Of a DNA stretch of 64,000 nucleotides, positions 42,057-50,340 are shown in pieces. The number at the start of each line of letters is the position of its first letter. Within the stretch, counting starts at the first letter, position 1. Below the pieces are notes generated by a model that searched no databases, was not told where the DNA came from, and saw only the letters and a list, made by a program, of their open reading frames with translations. The position numbers and the translations under genes were made by a program. Source of the stretch: Caulobacter segnis (lineage in GTDB: Bacteria > Pseudomonadota > Alphaproteobacteria > Caulobacterales > Caulobacteraceae); contig NZ_CP082923.1 in assembly GCF_019931575.1 (NCBI RefSeq), positions 3,720,001 to 3,784,000 of the forward strand. Reading direction: 5' to 3'.

Positions 42057-44057
42057 TCATTGCGGCAAGGCGAACGCGGTGACCGCGTCGCTGGTCAGTG
42101 GGCTGTCCAGGAAGGTGCCGCCCGTCGAGACGATCAGGACGTACTGGCGACCCTCCTTGCCGACATAGGTCATCGGCGTGGCGTGGCCCGAGGCCTCCAG
42201 CTTGGTCGACCACAGCTCGGCGCCAGTCTTGGCGTCAAAGGCGCGGAAGCGGCTGTCATCGGTCGCGCCGATGAAGACGACACCGCCGGCGGTGACGATC
42301 GGCCCGCCCATGCTGGGGCGGCCGGTCTTCTGGATCGCCTCGGGCAGGCTGTCGGTGACGCCCAGGACGCTTTCCCAGGCGATGGTCCCCTTGTTGACGT
42401 CGACGGCCACCAGCTTGCCCCACGGCGGCTTCTGGCACGGCAGGCGACCGGTCGGCTGCCAGAAGCGGCCGAAGGGCTGGTTCATGCGGAAGGGCATGGG
42501 GCCGTCGGCGTTGGGGACCAGCGACTGCATCTGGCCCAGGTCGAAGGTGTTGACGATGAAGTAGCCGCTGGACGGGTCGAACGCCCCGCCGCCCCAGTTC
42601 ACCCCGCCGATCGTGCCGGGGAAGTTCACCGTGGTGCGCCCCGCGCCGGTCGGCAGGTAGGGTCCGCCCAGGTTAATGTTGTTGCTGTCGACCAGGTTCT
42701 CGCAGAACGCCTTGTGCTCGGGCGTCAGGTCGGCCAGGTCCGCGCGGCTGGCGGTGATCCGCGACAGCGGCGGCGGCGCCGACGGGAACGGCTGGGTCGG
42801 CCAGGCTTCCTCGCCCGCCACGTCGCTCTTGGGGACGGGTTTTTCCTGGACGGGATAGACCGGCTTGCCCGTCACGCGGTCCAGGATGAACATCAGGCCG
42901 TTCTTGGAGACGATCCCGACGGCCGGGATGGTCTTGCCGTCCTTCTTGACGTCGAACAGGGTCGGCGGCGCCTCCAGGTCGAAGTCCCAGATGTCGTGGT
43001 GGACGACCTGATAGTGCCACAGGCGCTCGCCCGTCTTGGCGTTCAGGGCCACCACGCTGGTGCCGAACAGGTTCGCGCCCTTGCGGTCGCCGCCGAAGCG
43101 GTCCCAGGCCGGCGCGCCGAGCGGCACGTAGACGATGCCGCGCGCCTCATCGACGGTCATCAGGCCCCAGCCATTGACGCCCGAGCGCTGCTTGGCGCTG
43201 TCGCCAGCCCAGGTGTCCGCGCCGACTTCGCCCGCGCGCGGCACGGTGTGGAAGGTCCAGACCAGCTTGCCCGTCCGCGCGTCCCAGGCGCGGATGTCGC
43301 CGGCCGCGCCCAGGGTCGGCTGCTCCTGGGTGTTGGAGCCGGTGATGATCAGATCGCCCCAGACGATCGGCGGCGAGGTCATGCCCAGCGAACCCTGGGT
43401 GCCGTTCAGGATCTCGGGCGTACGCATGTCGACGATCCCGGCCTCGCCGAAGCCCTCGGCCGGCTTGCCGGTCTTGGCGTCCAGCGCGACCAGCTTGGCG
43501 TCGCGCGTGCCGAACACGATGCGCGGCGGCGTCTTGCCGTCGCCGGGCCAGTATTCGACGCCGCGCACCGAGGGCACGCCGGGCGTGGTCATGTCGTAGG
43601 TCCAGACCGCCTCGCCCGTCTCGGGTCGCAGGGCCACGATCTTGCGGTAGGGCGTGGGCAGGTAGATCAGGCCGTCGACCATCAGCGGCGTGGCCTCGGA
43701 CGGGCCGAAGCGGCTGCGGGGACGACGGGGCGCGACGCCCTCGGCCTGGGCCTGGGCGCGTTCGGCGCTCGAGGGCGCGGGCGGAGCCCCCCCGGCCATG
43801 GCGGCCGCGCCCGGAGGCGGCGGCCCGCCCGGTCCCGATTCGATCGGCGCGGCGTCCGCCGGCCGCATGCGGAACGTCCATGCCGGCGTCAGCTTCGCGA
43901 CGTTGGCCGGAGTGATCAGCTTGGCTCCGGAATAGCGCGCGCCCGAATGGTCGCCGCCATAGGTCGGCCAATCCAGCTGGCCGGGCCTGGTCTGGGCGCT
44001 GGCGTCGGCCGCCACCAGGGACACGCCGCCCAGAAGGGCCAACAGCAACCTCTTCAT
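42057..44057 (-). CDS. periplasmic PQQ-dependent dehydrogenase
   Basis: 666-aa quinoprotein of the glucose/quinate dehydrogenase-like group, exported (MKRLLLALLGGVSLVAADAS). AAGGAG precedes ATG 44057. PQQ propeller repeats: LDWPTYGGDHSGARYS, WRPADA-type entry, VYVPLGAPAWDRFGGDRKGA, LNAKTGERLWHYQVVHHDIW, VGIVSKNGLMFILDRVTGKP, GGPIVTAGGVVFIGATDDSR and ASGHATPMTYVGKEGRQYV. A Pro/Ala insertion sits near residues 74-105. Without the four N-terminal spans of QuiA it is soluble; electrons would pass to a cytochrome c. Quinate, shikimate or a sugar are candidates; not resolved. Confidence 0.88.
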   Translation of the reverse strand: MKRLLLALLGGVSLVAADASAQTRPGQLDWPTYGGDHSGARYSGAKLITPANVAKLTPAWTFRMRPADAAPIESGPGGPPPPGAAAMAGGAPPAPSSAERAQAQAEGVAPRRPRSRFGPSEATPLMVDGLIYLPTPYRKIVALRPETGEAVWTYDMTTPGVPSVRGVEYWPGDGKTPPRIVFGTRDAKLVALDAKTGKPAEGFGEAGIVDMRTPEILNGTQGSLGMTSPPIVWGDLIITGSNTQEQPTLGAAGDIRAWDARTGKLVWTFHTVPRAGEVGADTWAGDSAKQRSGVNGWGLMTVDEARGIVYVPLGAPAWDRFGGDRKGANLFGTSVVALNAKTGERLWHYQVVHHDIWDFDLEAPPTLFDVKKDGKTIPAVGIVSKNGLMFILDRVTGKPVYPVQEKPVPKSDVAGEEAWPTQPFPSAPPPLSRITASRADLADLTPEHKAFCENLVDSNNINLGGPYLPTGAGRTTVNFPGTIGGVNWGGGAFDPSSGYFIVNTFDLGQMQSLVPNADGPMPFRMNQPFGRFWQPTGRLPCQKPPWGKLVAVDVNKGTIAWESVLGVTDSLPEAIQKTGRPSMGGPIVTAGGVVFIGATDDSRFRAFDAKTGAELWSTKLEASGHATPMTYVGKEGRQYVLIVSTGGTFLDSPLTSDAVTAFALPQ

Positions 44058-44360
44058 CCGGAACTCCTTGCGAGCCCGGCGATCGCCCCTCGGGACCGAC
44101 GCCGACGCCCTCTGCTTCCACCCATGCCGGACGCGTCTTGGCGCGTCGTCGAGCCGTCGCATTTAGGAGGAGCGCGCGAGCTCCGGCAACCCATTTTGTA
44201 CGAACCAGTGCGTGCTTAATGCGCCTCGGTGAGGATTCCTTTTCCGGCCCTGGCGTTCATTCGGGCCCCGATCGAACAATTCCGCGCGGAAAAGCTTGAC
44301 GTTCGCGGGGCTTAGACCCGATGAACAGGCTCAGTGTCCGGTGAAGAAACAAGAACCCCG
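44058..44360. other. divergent promoter region, about 300 nt, no gene
   Basis: Between the PQQ dehydrogenase and the TetR gene. It contains a strong motif copy (44199-44214) and AT-richer DNA around 44190-44225 (TTTTGTACG, GCTTAATGC) that can serve as promoters in both directions. On the minus strand TACAAAAT follows the motif as a possible -10 for the PQQ gene. Confidence 0.5.
44199..44214. promoter_or_regulatory. regulon motif site, TACGAACCAGTGCGTG
   Basis: 13 to 14 of 16 positions agree with the consensus. It is placed between the PQQ dehydrogenase/ThuA operon and the TetR gene, where a TetR protein could control both. Confidence 0.65.
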
Positions 44361-45011
44361 ATGAAGAAGCCAGCGGTCAAGAAACGTCCCCGCACGCGCA
44401 CGAACGACCCGGATCGTACGCAGCAGGACATTATCGCTGTCGCCACCGAGGAGTTCTCCGAGCACGGCTTGAGCGGCGCGCGCGTGGACAACATCGCCGA
44501 GCGCACCCGCACCAGCAAGCGGATGATCTACTACTACTTCAAGAGCAAGGAGGGCCTCTATCTCGAGGTCCTGACCAACTACTACAAGACCCTGCGCAAC
44601 GCCGAGCGCAACCTGAACCTCGACGACCTGCCGCCGCTGGAAGCCCTGACCAAGCTGGTCCACTTCACGGTCGACTTCCACAACGCCCACGCCGACGACG
44701 TCCGCCTGGTCATCGCCGAGAACATGCAGCGCGGCCGCTTCATCAAGACCCTGCCGTCGTTGGAGCCGATCAACTCGGTGGTCATCAACGCCGTGCGCCG
44801 GATCTGCGAGCGCGGCGCGGCCGCCGGCGTCATGCGCGATGGCATCGACCCGATCGACCTCTACATGTCGATCGCCGCGCTGAGCTTCTTCAACATCTCC
44901 AACCGCTACACCTTCTCCATCATCTTCAACCACGACATGGAGTCGGCCGAGGCGCTGGAGAAGCGGAAGGCCTCGATCACCGACACCATCCTGCGCTCGG
45001 TCGGCCGCTAG
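44361..45011 (+). CDS. TetR family regulator, candidate controller of the catabolic regulon
   Basis: 216 aa. N-terminal basic stretch (MKKPAVKKRPRTRTNDPDRT), then the TetR HTH (IIAVATEEFSEHGLSGARVD, RTRTSKRMIYYYFKSKEGLY, recognition helix KRMIYYYF). The C-terminal domain has FHNAHADDVRLVIAENMQRG. GTG 44334 in frame is an alternative start. The nearest motif copy is 150 nt upstream and another 50 nt downstream, so it is the best candidate to bind all region-3 motif sites (inference). Confidence 0.88.
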   Translation: MKKPAVKKRPRTRTNDPDRTQQDIIAVATEEFSEHGLSGARVDNIAERTRTSKRMIYYYFKSKEGLYLEVLTNYYKTLRNAERNLNLDDLPPLEALTKLVHFTVDFHNAHADDVRLVIAENMQRGRFIKTLPSLEPINSVVINAVRRICERGAAAGVMRDGIDPIDLYMSIAALSFFNISNRYTFSIIFNHDMESAEALEKRKASITDTILRSVGR

Positions 45012-45063
45012 CCCCCACGCGCGCGTACCTGTCACGGACGTAACTTGACCTGATCGCATAATG

Positions 45064-45079
45064 TACTAACTGGTTCTTA
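45064..45079. promoter_or_regulatory. regulon motif site, TACTAACTGGTTCTTA
   Basis: Just before the receiver-like regulator and aroK. It overlaps a possible -10 (TATAAC at 45078-45083), about 40 nt before the start codon. Confidence 0.65.
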
Positions 45080-45117
45080 TAACGATCGTCCAGACAGGAC
45101 GACATCGGGGAAGGACC

Positions 45118-45906
45118 ATGATCGACGCGTCGACCGCCATCCGCTCATCGCCGCCGGACCGCGCCTGGCGGCCGGCCTGGAATGAGCGTCGGGCGCGGCC
45201 CGTGATCCTGCTGGTGGGCGACGACGCCCTCCCCTGCGCCGACCGTAGTCAGGCCTTGCGCGGATTGGCCTTCCAGGTGGTGGATGTCCCGAACACGGCC
45301 GCCGCCCAGGTCCATCCGCTGAAGGCGGACCTGTTCATCGTCGAGGGCCTGGAGCAGTACCGCGCGCACCAGCGCTTCTACGACCGCCGGCGGCTGTCCG
45401 GAGAAGCCCGCGCGATCCTGATCGACCACGGAGACGACCTGGCCTCGCGCATCGCCGCGCTGGAGGCCGGCGCCGACGACGTCGTGCGCCACGACTGCAC
45501 GGTCCGCGAGCTGTGGGCCCGGATCAAGTGCGTGCTCGGGGCCCACCGCCCCCATCGGGGTCCGGCCCGCCACGAGGGCGGCGTCTTCCAGATCGTCGGG
45601 CTGGGCCGCTTCCACGCCGGCGAGATGGCGCTGCACGCGCCCGGCGCGGAGCCGCTGCACCTGGGCCGGGTCGAGACCGCCGTGCTGCAGCGCCTGTGCC
45701 TGTGGTCGCCCGCCCAGGTCTCGCGCGAGGAGATCCTGGACAGCCTGCCCCCGGACCTGGGCGAGACCATCTTCGACCGGGCCCTGGACCGCTGCGTCAG
45801 CCGCCTGCGGCGGCGCCTGGCGTCGATCGGCGGCGCGGGCCTGATCGAGACGTGCCGTGGTTCCGGATACAAACTCAGCGCCCCTGTCCGACGCATCCAT
45901 GGGTGA
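45118..45906 (+). CDS. OmpR-type DNA-binding protein with degenerate receiver domain
   Basis: 262 aa. Residues 28-150 have the receiver fold, but the phospho-acceptor position is Glu76 (DLFIVEGLEQY, where a normal receiver has Asp), the switch Thr is lost (ILIDHGDD) and the conserved Lys is replaced (VVRHDCTVRELW). Residues 160-255 are an OmpR/PhoB winged helix (RVETAVLQRLCLWSPAQVSR, LDRCVSRLRRRLASIGGAG, CRGSGYKL). GGAAGGACC precedes ATG 45118. No kinase is adjacent, so it may act without phosphorylation. Its stop overlaps aroK by 8 nt. Confidence 0.88.
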   Translation: MIDASTAIRSSPPDRAWRPAWNERRARPVILLVGDDALPCADRSQALRGLAFQVVDVPNTAAAQVHPLKADLFIVEGLEQYRAHQRFYDRRRLSGEARAILIDHGDDLASRIAALEAGADDVVRHDCTVRELWARIKCVLGAHRPHRGPARHEGGVFQIVGLGRFHAGEMALHAPGAEPLHLGRVETAVLQRLCLWSPAQVSREEILDSLPPDLGETIFDRALDRCVSRLRRRLASIGGAGLIETCRGSGYKLSAPVRRIHG

Positions 45907-46465
45907 CGGCGCGGGCGCGGCCGGCCTCCAGCCTCGGACCCTGGTCCTGATCGGCCTGACCGGCGCGGGCAAATCGACGCTGGGCCGACGCCTGGCCAGG
46001 CAGCTGGCCCTACCCTTCGTCGACTCCGATCACGAGATCGAGGCGGCCGCCCGCATGTCGATAGACGACCTCTTCGTGACCTATGGCGAGGCGGCCTTCC
46101 GGCAGGGCGAGGCCCGGGTGCTGGCGCGGCTGGTGGACGGCCGACCCAAGGTGCTGGCGGCCGGCGGCGGTGCGGTCCTCTCGGCCGAGACGCGCGCCCT
46201 GCTGGCGGCGCGAGCCTTCACTGTCTGGGTGCGCATGGATGTCGAGGCGATCGTCGAACGCCTGGGCTCCAGGCGCGCGCGGCCCGTGCTGGCGGGCGAC
46301 GACATGGCGAGCGCCCTGCGAAGACTGGCCGCCGAGCGCGAGCCGCTCTACGCCCGCGCCGACCTGACCTTCGACGTCGACAAGGTCGAGAGCCCGGCGG
46401 CCGAACTCGCCGCCCAACTCCGCGCCCGCCTGCCCTGGCTCCGCTCGGGAAACTTGGGCGCATAA
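45899..46465 (+). CDS. aroK: shikimate kinase
   Basis: 188 aa. ATG 45899 lies inside the last codons of the regulator (ATGGGTGA overlap), so translation is coupled. Walker A GLTGAGKST (residues 19-27); shikimate-binding VDSDHEIE (Asp44), FRQGEARVL (Arg) and AAGGGAVLS; lid/adenine segment RPVLAGDD. Shikimate + ATP to shikimate 3-phosphate. Its partner is usually aroB, not a regulator, so this copy may be a second, locus-specific kinase; whether the genome has another cannot be seen here. Confidence 0.9.
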   Translation: MGDGAGAAGLQPRTLVLIGLTGAGKSTLGRRLARQLALPFVDSDHEIEAAARMSIDDLFVTYGEAAFRQGEARVLARLVDGRPKVLAAGGGAVLSAETRALLAARAFTVWVRMDVEAIVERLGSRRARPVLAGDDMASALRRLAAEREPLYARADLTFDVDKVESPAAELAAQLRARLPWLRSGNLGA

Positions 46466-46470
46466 AAGAA

Positions 46471-46493
46471 CGGCCCGGGCGTCGCCCGAGCCG
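46471..46493 (-). terminator. terminator of the TonB receptor gene
   Basis: Stem CGGC-C-CGGGC/GCCCG-A-GCCG with one mismatch and a GTC loop. Read on the minus strand it is followed by TTCTTTTATG, which fits the receptor rather than aroK. Confidence 0.65.
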
Positions 46494-46551
46494 CTGGAGT
46501 GATGGGCGGTCGAGGAGCCCGACCGCGCCTAGGGCCTACCGAGATGGAAGG

Positions 46552-49452
46552 TCAGTACTTGGCCCGGAACCCGACCGAGACCAGACGGCCGATCGGGTTA
46601 CCCGAGAACGTGTCGTAGCCGTTGGCGTTGTTGTAGAAGGTCGGATCCTTGTCGAAGAGGTTGGCCACGTCGGCGAACAGCTGCGTGCCGTCCAGCCAAC
46701 CGTCGCTCTTGATGTCGTAGGCCACGTGCAGGTCGATCGTAGTGGCGGCCTTGACCTTGTCGCCGCCGCCCGTCGGCAGGCCCGCGGCGTTGCGGGTCAG
46801 CGGCGTCTGCGTCGTCGAGCTCCAGTTGCGGTACGAACCGGTGTAGTTGGCGAAGATGTCGGCCGACCAGTTGTCGAGCGACCAGCTGATGTTGGCGCGG
46901 GCCTGGGTCTTGATCGACGGGAAGGTCGTGTTGAAGCCCGTCGTGTTCAGAACCGAGAAGACGCCGCCGCTGCCGATCCGCTGGTCGAACTTGGTCTTCA
47001 GCGACAGCGACCCGCCGATGTTGAACGCGCCAAAGTCCGTGTCGAACTTGTAGCCGCCATCGATGTCGACGCCGGCGATGTTCAGGTTCAGCACGTTGCG
47101 CTGACGGAAGTCGTAGATGAAGTAGACCGTCGAGGGCAGCGCGCTGGTCAGCGGCAGGGTCCCGGCCGCCGCGGCGATCTGGGCCGGCGTTGCGCCGGTC
47201 GGATAGATGATCAGCAGCGAGTTCAGGTCGGGCGAGTTCACCGCCAGCGACGGGGTCGGCGCGGTGATGCCGCCCGTCAGCTTCGAGGCCCAGTAGGTCA
47301 CCGAAAGGCGCGCCCCCGGCAGGAAGCCGGGATTGAGGTCGAGACCGACCGCCCAGGTCTTGCCGTGCTGCGGCTGCAGCTGGTCGTTGCCGCCGCTCAG
47401 CTGGATGCCGGTGATGGTGGTGCCGATGGCGCAGGTCGTCGCGGTCGACGAGCAGCCGGGCAGCGACGCCGCCCCCGGGAACGCCGAGATCGGCACGTTC
47501 ACCGTGCCCTGACCGAAGGCGCCGTAGCCGGACTCGCCGGTGATGCCGTTGCCCGAGCCGATGCTGGTGAAGGCCGGGGCCACGAACGACTTGGCCCAGT
47601 TGGCGCGGATCTTCACGCCGTCGACCATCTTCCAGTTGATGGCGACCTTGGGGTTCTTGGTCGAGCCGAAGTCGCTGTAGTTGTCGTAGCGACCCGACAG
47701 GTTCAGATCCAGGGCCTGGACGAGCGGCAGGGCGTTGCCGTCGCCAATGACCGGCACCAGCAGTTCGACGAAGCCCGACTTGACCGTGCGGCCGTAGTTC
47801 AGATTGACCGTCGCCGAGCCGGTCGAGGCCGGGCCGATGTTGGTCGGACGCGTCAGGTCCTGCTTGAGGCCGTAGTGGCTGTACTCGGCGCCGAACGCGA
47901 TCCGCACGTCGCCGCCCGGCAGGGCGAACAGCGAGCCGTCGATCTTGGCGCGCGCGTTCTCCATGGTCTGGTTGGCGATCTGGGTGGTCGTGGAGTCCTT
48001 CAGGGCCGCGAGCACCGCCGGCGAGGTCAGGTTGGCCGAGCCGGTGTGCCAGACGTCCAAGGCGTTGGCCGTGGTCAGCGGGTTGTTCAGCACGATCAGC
48101 GACGTGCCCGGGATCGAGGCGGTCGTCGTGCTGCCGCTGCCGTTGGTGGTGCCGTTCAGGGCCAGGTTGGCGCAGCTGCCGCAGACGACGCCGACCCGCT
48201 GCTCGCGGCTCTCGTCGTTGCCGGCGGTGCCGGCCACGGTCAGGATGAAGTTGTCGTTCAGCTTGTACTGGGCCTGGGCGTTGACGAAGAAGCTGGTGGC
48301 CCCGGAGTCGGCGTAGGCGCCCGGGCCCAGCAGGTCGTTGGCGTCCCAGCGGATGGTCTGCGAGGTGGCCGCCGAGCCCGTCGGATTGACGTAGAACGGG
48401 TTGATCTGGCCGCCCTTGCCGCTGCCCGGCCCGTAGACCGTGGCGGTCACGGTGCCGCGCGACAGGGCCGCGAAGTTCTTGCGCTTGGAATAGACGACGT
48501 CGGCGCCGACGGTCAGGCGCTCGCCGAAGTCCTGGCTGACCTTGGCGATCACGCTATGGCGACGCTCGGACGGCAGCAGGTCGGCCACGCCCGAATAGTC
48601 GCAGAAGGCGTTGGCGGCGGCGTTGGCCACGCCCGCGCCGGTATAGGGCGCGGCGTAGATCAGCGAGCCGCCGGCCGGCTGCACCGAGGCCGTGCCGCAG
48701 GCGAAGGAGGCCAGGTTGGTGCCGCCTTGCGCGCGGTGATCGGCCTTGGTGAAGTCACGGTCGCCGGCGCGCAGGTTCGAACGGTCCGAATATCCGTACG
48801 AGAACAGGGCTGAGCCGCCGTCCCAGCGCTTACCCCACAGCAGCGAGGCGCTGTAGGTGTTGTAGTGGTCGGCGACGCCGGCCTGGGCCGAGGCCTCGAA
48901 GCCGTCGAAGTTGCGGCGGGTGATGAAGTTGATGACGCCGGCCACGGCGTCCGAGCCGTAGACCGACGAGGCGCCGTCGGCCAGGACCTCGACACGCTCG
49001 ATGGCGCCCGGAGCGATGATGTTCGGGTCGGCCAGGGCGTGGTTGATGCCCGTCAGCGGGATACGGTGGCCGTCGATCAGGATCAGGGTCGAGTTGCTGG
49101 CGCTGGCCCCCAGGCCGTGGATGGTCGGGGCGTTGGTGCCCGAATTGTCGGCGCTGCCGAAGCTGCCCTGGCCGGCCGAGCCGGCGCCGACGACCGACGG
49201 AACGGTCTTGAGGATCTGCTGGACGGTGGTGGCCGAGGTCTTCTCGATCTCGCCCCGACCGACCGCGACCAGCGCCGAACCCACCGGCGCGGCCCCACGG
49301 ATGCTGGTGCCGGTGACCACGACTTCCTCGACCACCGAGGTGTCGTCGGCCTTCGATTTATCCTGAGCGACGGCGGCGCTGGCCAGGCCGGCGGCGACGA
49401 TCAGAGACATGGCGGAAACGCCGATCACGCGGCGTGCTTGTGGCGCAAGCAT
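46552..49452 (-). CDS. TonB-dependent receptor of the catabolic cluster
   Basis: 966-aa outer-membrane receptor. Signal peptide ends near VAQDKS (residue 30). TonB-box-like EEVVVTGTSIRG opens the plug, which contains LGASASNSTLILIDGHRIPL and ERVEVLADGASSVYGSDAVA with GVINFITRR. The barrel closes with GRLVSVGFRAKY (terminal aromatic). This is the oligosaccharide/plant-compound type common in Caulobacterales and Sphingomonads. A motif site overlaps its promoter (49493-49508). Likely imports an esterified phenolic or cyclic acid (inference). Confidence 0.93.
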   Translation of the reverse strand: MLAPQARRVIGVSAMSLIVAAGLASAAVAQDKSKADDTSVVEEVVVTGTSIRGAAPVGSALVAVGRGEIEKTSATTVQQILKTVPSVVGAGSAGQGSFGSADNSGTNAPTIHGLGASASNSTLILIDGHRIPLTGINHALADPNIIAPGAIERVEVLADGASSVYGSDAVAGVINFITRRNFDGFEASAQAGVADHYNTYSASLLWGKRWDGGSALFSYGYSDRSNLRAGDRDFTKADHRAQGGTNLASFACGTASVQPAGGSLIYAAPYTGAGVANAAANAFCDYSGVADLLPSERRHSVIAKVSQDFGERLTVGADVVYSKRKNFAALSRGTVTATVYGPGSGKGGQINPFYVNPTGSAATSQTIRWDANDLLGPGAYADSGATSFFVNAQAQYKLNDNFILTVAGTAGNDESREQRVGVVCGSCANLALNGTTNGSGSTTTASIPGTSLIVLNNPLTTANALDVWHTGSANLTSPAVLAALKDSTTTQIANQTMENARAKIDGSLFALPGGDVRIAFGAEYSHYGLKQDLTRPTNIGPASTGSATVNLNYGRTVKSGFVELLVPVIGDGNALPLVQALDLNLSGRYDNYSDFGSTKNPKVAINWKMVDGVKIRANWAKSFVAPAFTSIGSGNGITGESGYGAFGQGTVNVPISAFPGAASLPGCSSTATTCAIGTTITGIQLSGGNDQLQPQHGKTWAVGLDLNPGFLPGARLSVTYWASKLTGGITAPTPSLAVNSPDLNSLLIIYPTGATPAQIAAAAGTLPLTSALPSTVYFIYDFRQRNVLNLNIAGVDIDGGYKFDTDFGAFNIGGSLSLKTKFDQRIGSGGVFSVLNTTGFNTTFPSIKTQARANISWSLDNWSADIFANYTGSYRNWSSTTQTPLTRNAAGLPTGGGDKVKAATTIDLHVAYDIKSDGWLDGTQLFADVANLFDKDPTFYNNANGYDTFSGNPIGRLVSVGFRAKY

Positions 49453-49492
49453 GTTTCACTCCCCTTAGTTTTTTGTTGCGCCGACGATTATG

Positions 49493-49508
49493 TACTATCT
49501 GGTCCGTG
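49493..49508 (-). promoter_or_regulatory. regulon motif inside the TonB receptor promoter, TACTATCTGGTCCGTG
   Basis: The motif fills the space between a TTGACA -35-like element and CATAAT on the receptor strand. A bound repressor there would exclude RNA polymerase. Confidence 0.65.
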
Positions 49509-49698
49509 TCAAGCGTTCCAGAACGTCGAAATGCGAATGATGACTTTTGCACTCTCCGTGTGAAATTACGTTATATTCTATTGTTTTTAATGAGTAATTT
49601 TAATCGTACACATCGCATATTAACGCCCTTCAGGAGGGTGAAAATCGCGGTCGAAACATCGCAAAACCAACCGCTTGGGCGACTAGAATCGAGCCATA

Positions 49699-49725
49699 GA
49701 CGAACGATTCCATTCATCGTTCGTC
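49699..49725 (-). terminator. hairpin after aroQ
   Basis: Ten-bp arms GACGAACGAT (49699-49708) and ATCGTTCGTC (49716-49725), 7-nt loop, 26 nt past the aroQ stop. No T-run. The arms contain ACGAAC/GTTCGT, the half-site of the regulon motif, so an operator role cannot be excluded. Confidence 0.45.
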
Positions 49726-49750
49726 CGCCCTCCACGAGTCTGGTGAAACT

Positions 49751-50191
49751 TCAGCGCCTGAGGACCGCCACGGCGGCCCGGATCGCCACCGCATAGCTGT
49801 CGGCCCCGAAACCCGCGACGACGCCGGTCGCCGCCAGCGAGACGTAGGTGTGATGCCGGAAGCTCTCGCGCTGAGCGGGGTTGGACAGGTGGCACTCGAC
49901 GATCGGCCCCGGCACGTTCTTCAGCGCGTCCAGCAGCGCCACCGAGGTGTGGCCATAGCCCGCCGGATTGATGACCAGGGCGCTGGCGGCGGTGCGCGCC
50001 TCCTGCACCCATTCGATCAGCTCGCCCTCGTGGTTGGTCTGGCGAAACACCAGATCGTAGCCCAGTTCCCCAGCCAGGGCGCGGCAGCTGGCTTCGATGT
50101 CGGCCAAGGTGGTCGAGCCGTAGATGTGCGGCTCGCGCACGCCCAGCAGGTTCAGATTCGGGCCGTTCAGCACGAAGATCGGCAAGCTCAT
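49751..50191 (-). CDS. aroQ: type II 3-dehydroquinate dehydratase
   Basis: 146 aa. Interconverts 3-dehydroquinate and 3-dehydroshikimate. Type II motifs: [18 protein letters not shown] with Arg19 and Tyr24, [13 protein letters not shown] (the His is conserved, the Ser of QSNHEG is Thr), [17 protein letters not shown] and [18 protein letters not shown]. Some of these differ from the biosynthetic form (NPAAYTHTSVA), which fits a catabolic copy. Divergent from the TIM-barrel gene across a motif-containing gap. Confidence 0.95.
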   Translation of the reverse strand: MSLPIFVLNGPNLNLLGVREPHIYGSTTLADIEASCRALAGELGYDLVFRQTNHEGELIEWVQEARTAASALVINPAGYGHTSVALLDALKNVPGPIVECHLSNPAQRESFRHHTYVSLAATGVVAGFGADSYAVAIRAAVAVLRR

Positions 50192-50270
50192 TCCATCATC
50201 TCCAGGTTCGCGGCAAAGGCGACCGCCATGAGCCTCGAGCCGGGAGCAAATTGACGGCCGAGGACGATTG

Positions 50271-50286
50271 TTCTAACCGGTACATA
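50271..50286. promoter_or_regulatory. regulon motif site, TTCTAACCGGTACATA
   Basis: In the aroQ/TIM-barrel divergent gap. It overlaps the inverted repeat GTACAT-AA-ATGTAC (50280-50293) and is followed by a half-site TACGAACT (50291-50298). Confidence 0.6.
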
Positions 50287-50340
50287 AATGTACGAACTCG
50301 GGAGTTAGCCGAGTCCGAGCCGGCATGGAGGATCACCAGG

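Larger units (their letters stand above)
49453..49750. other. AT-rich intergenic region, about 300 nt
   Basis: Between the receptor start and the aroQ stop (both minus strand). It holds the receptor promoter: on the minus strand TTGACA (49512-49507) is followed by a spacer that is the motif itself and then CATAAT. Farther out, about 49540-49625 is strikingly AT-rich for this genome. No gene seen. Confidence 0.55.

Noticed and set aside
42057..44057. Membrane quinate dehydrogenase QuiA for the PQQ enzyme
   Set aside because: It has a signal peptide instead of the N-terminal membrane spans of QuiA, so a firm assignment is not justified.
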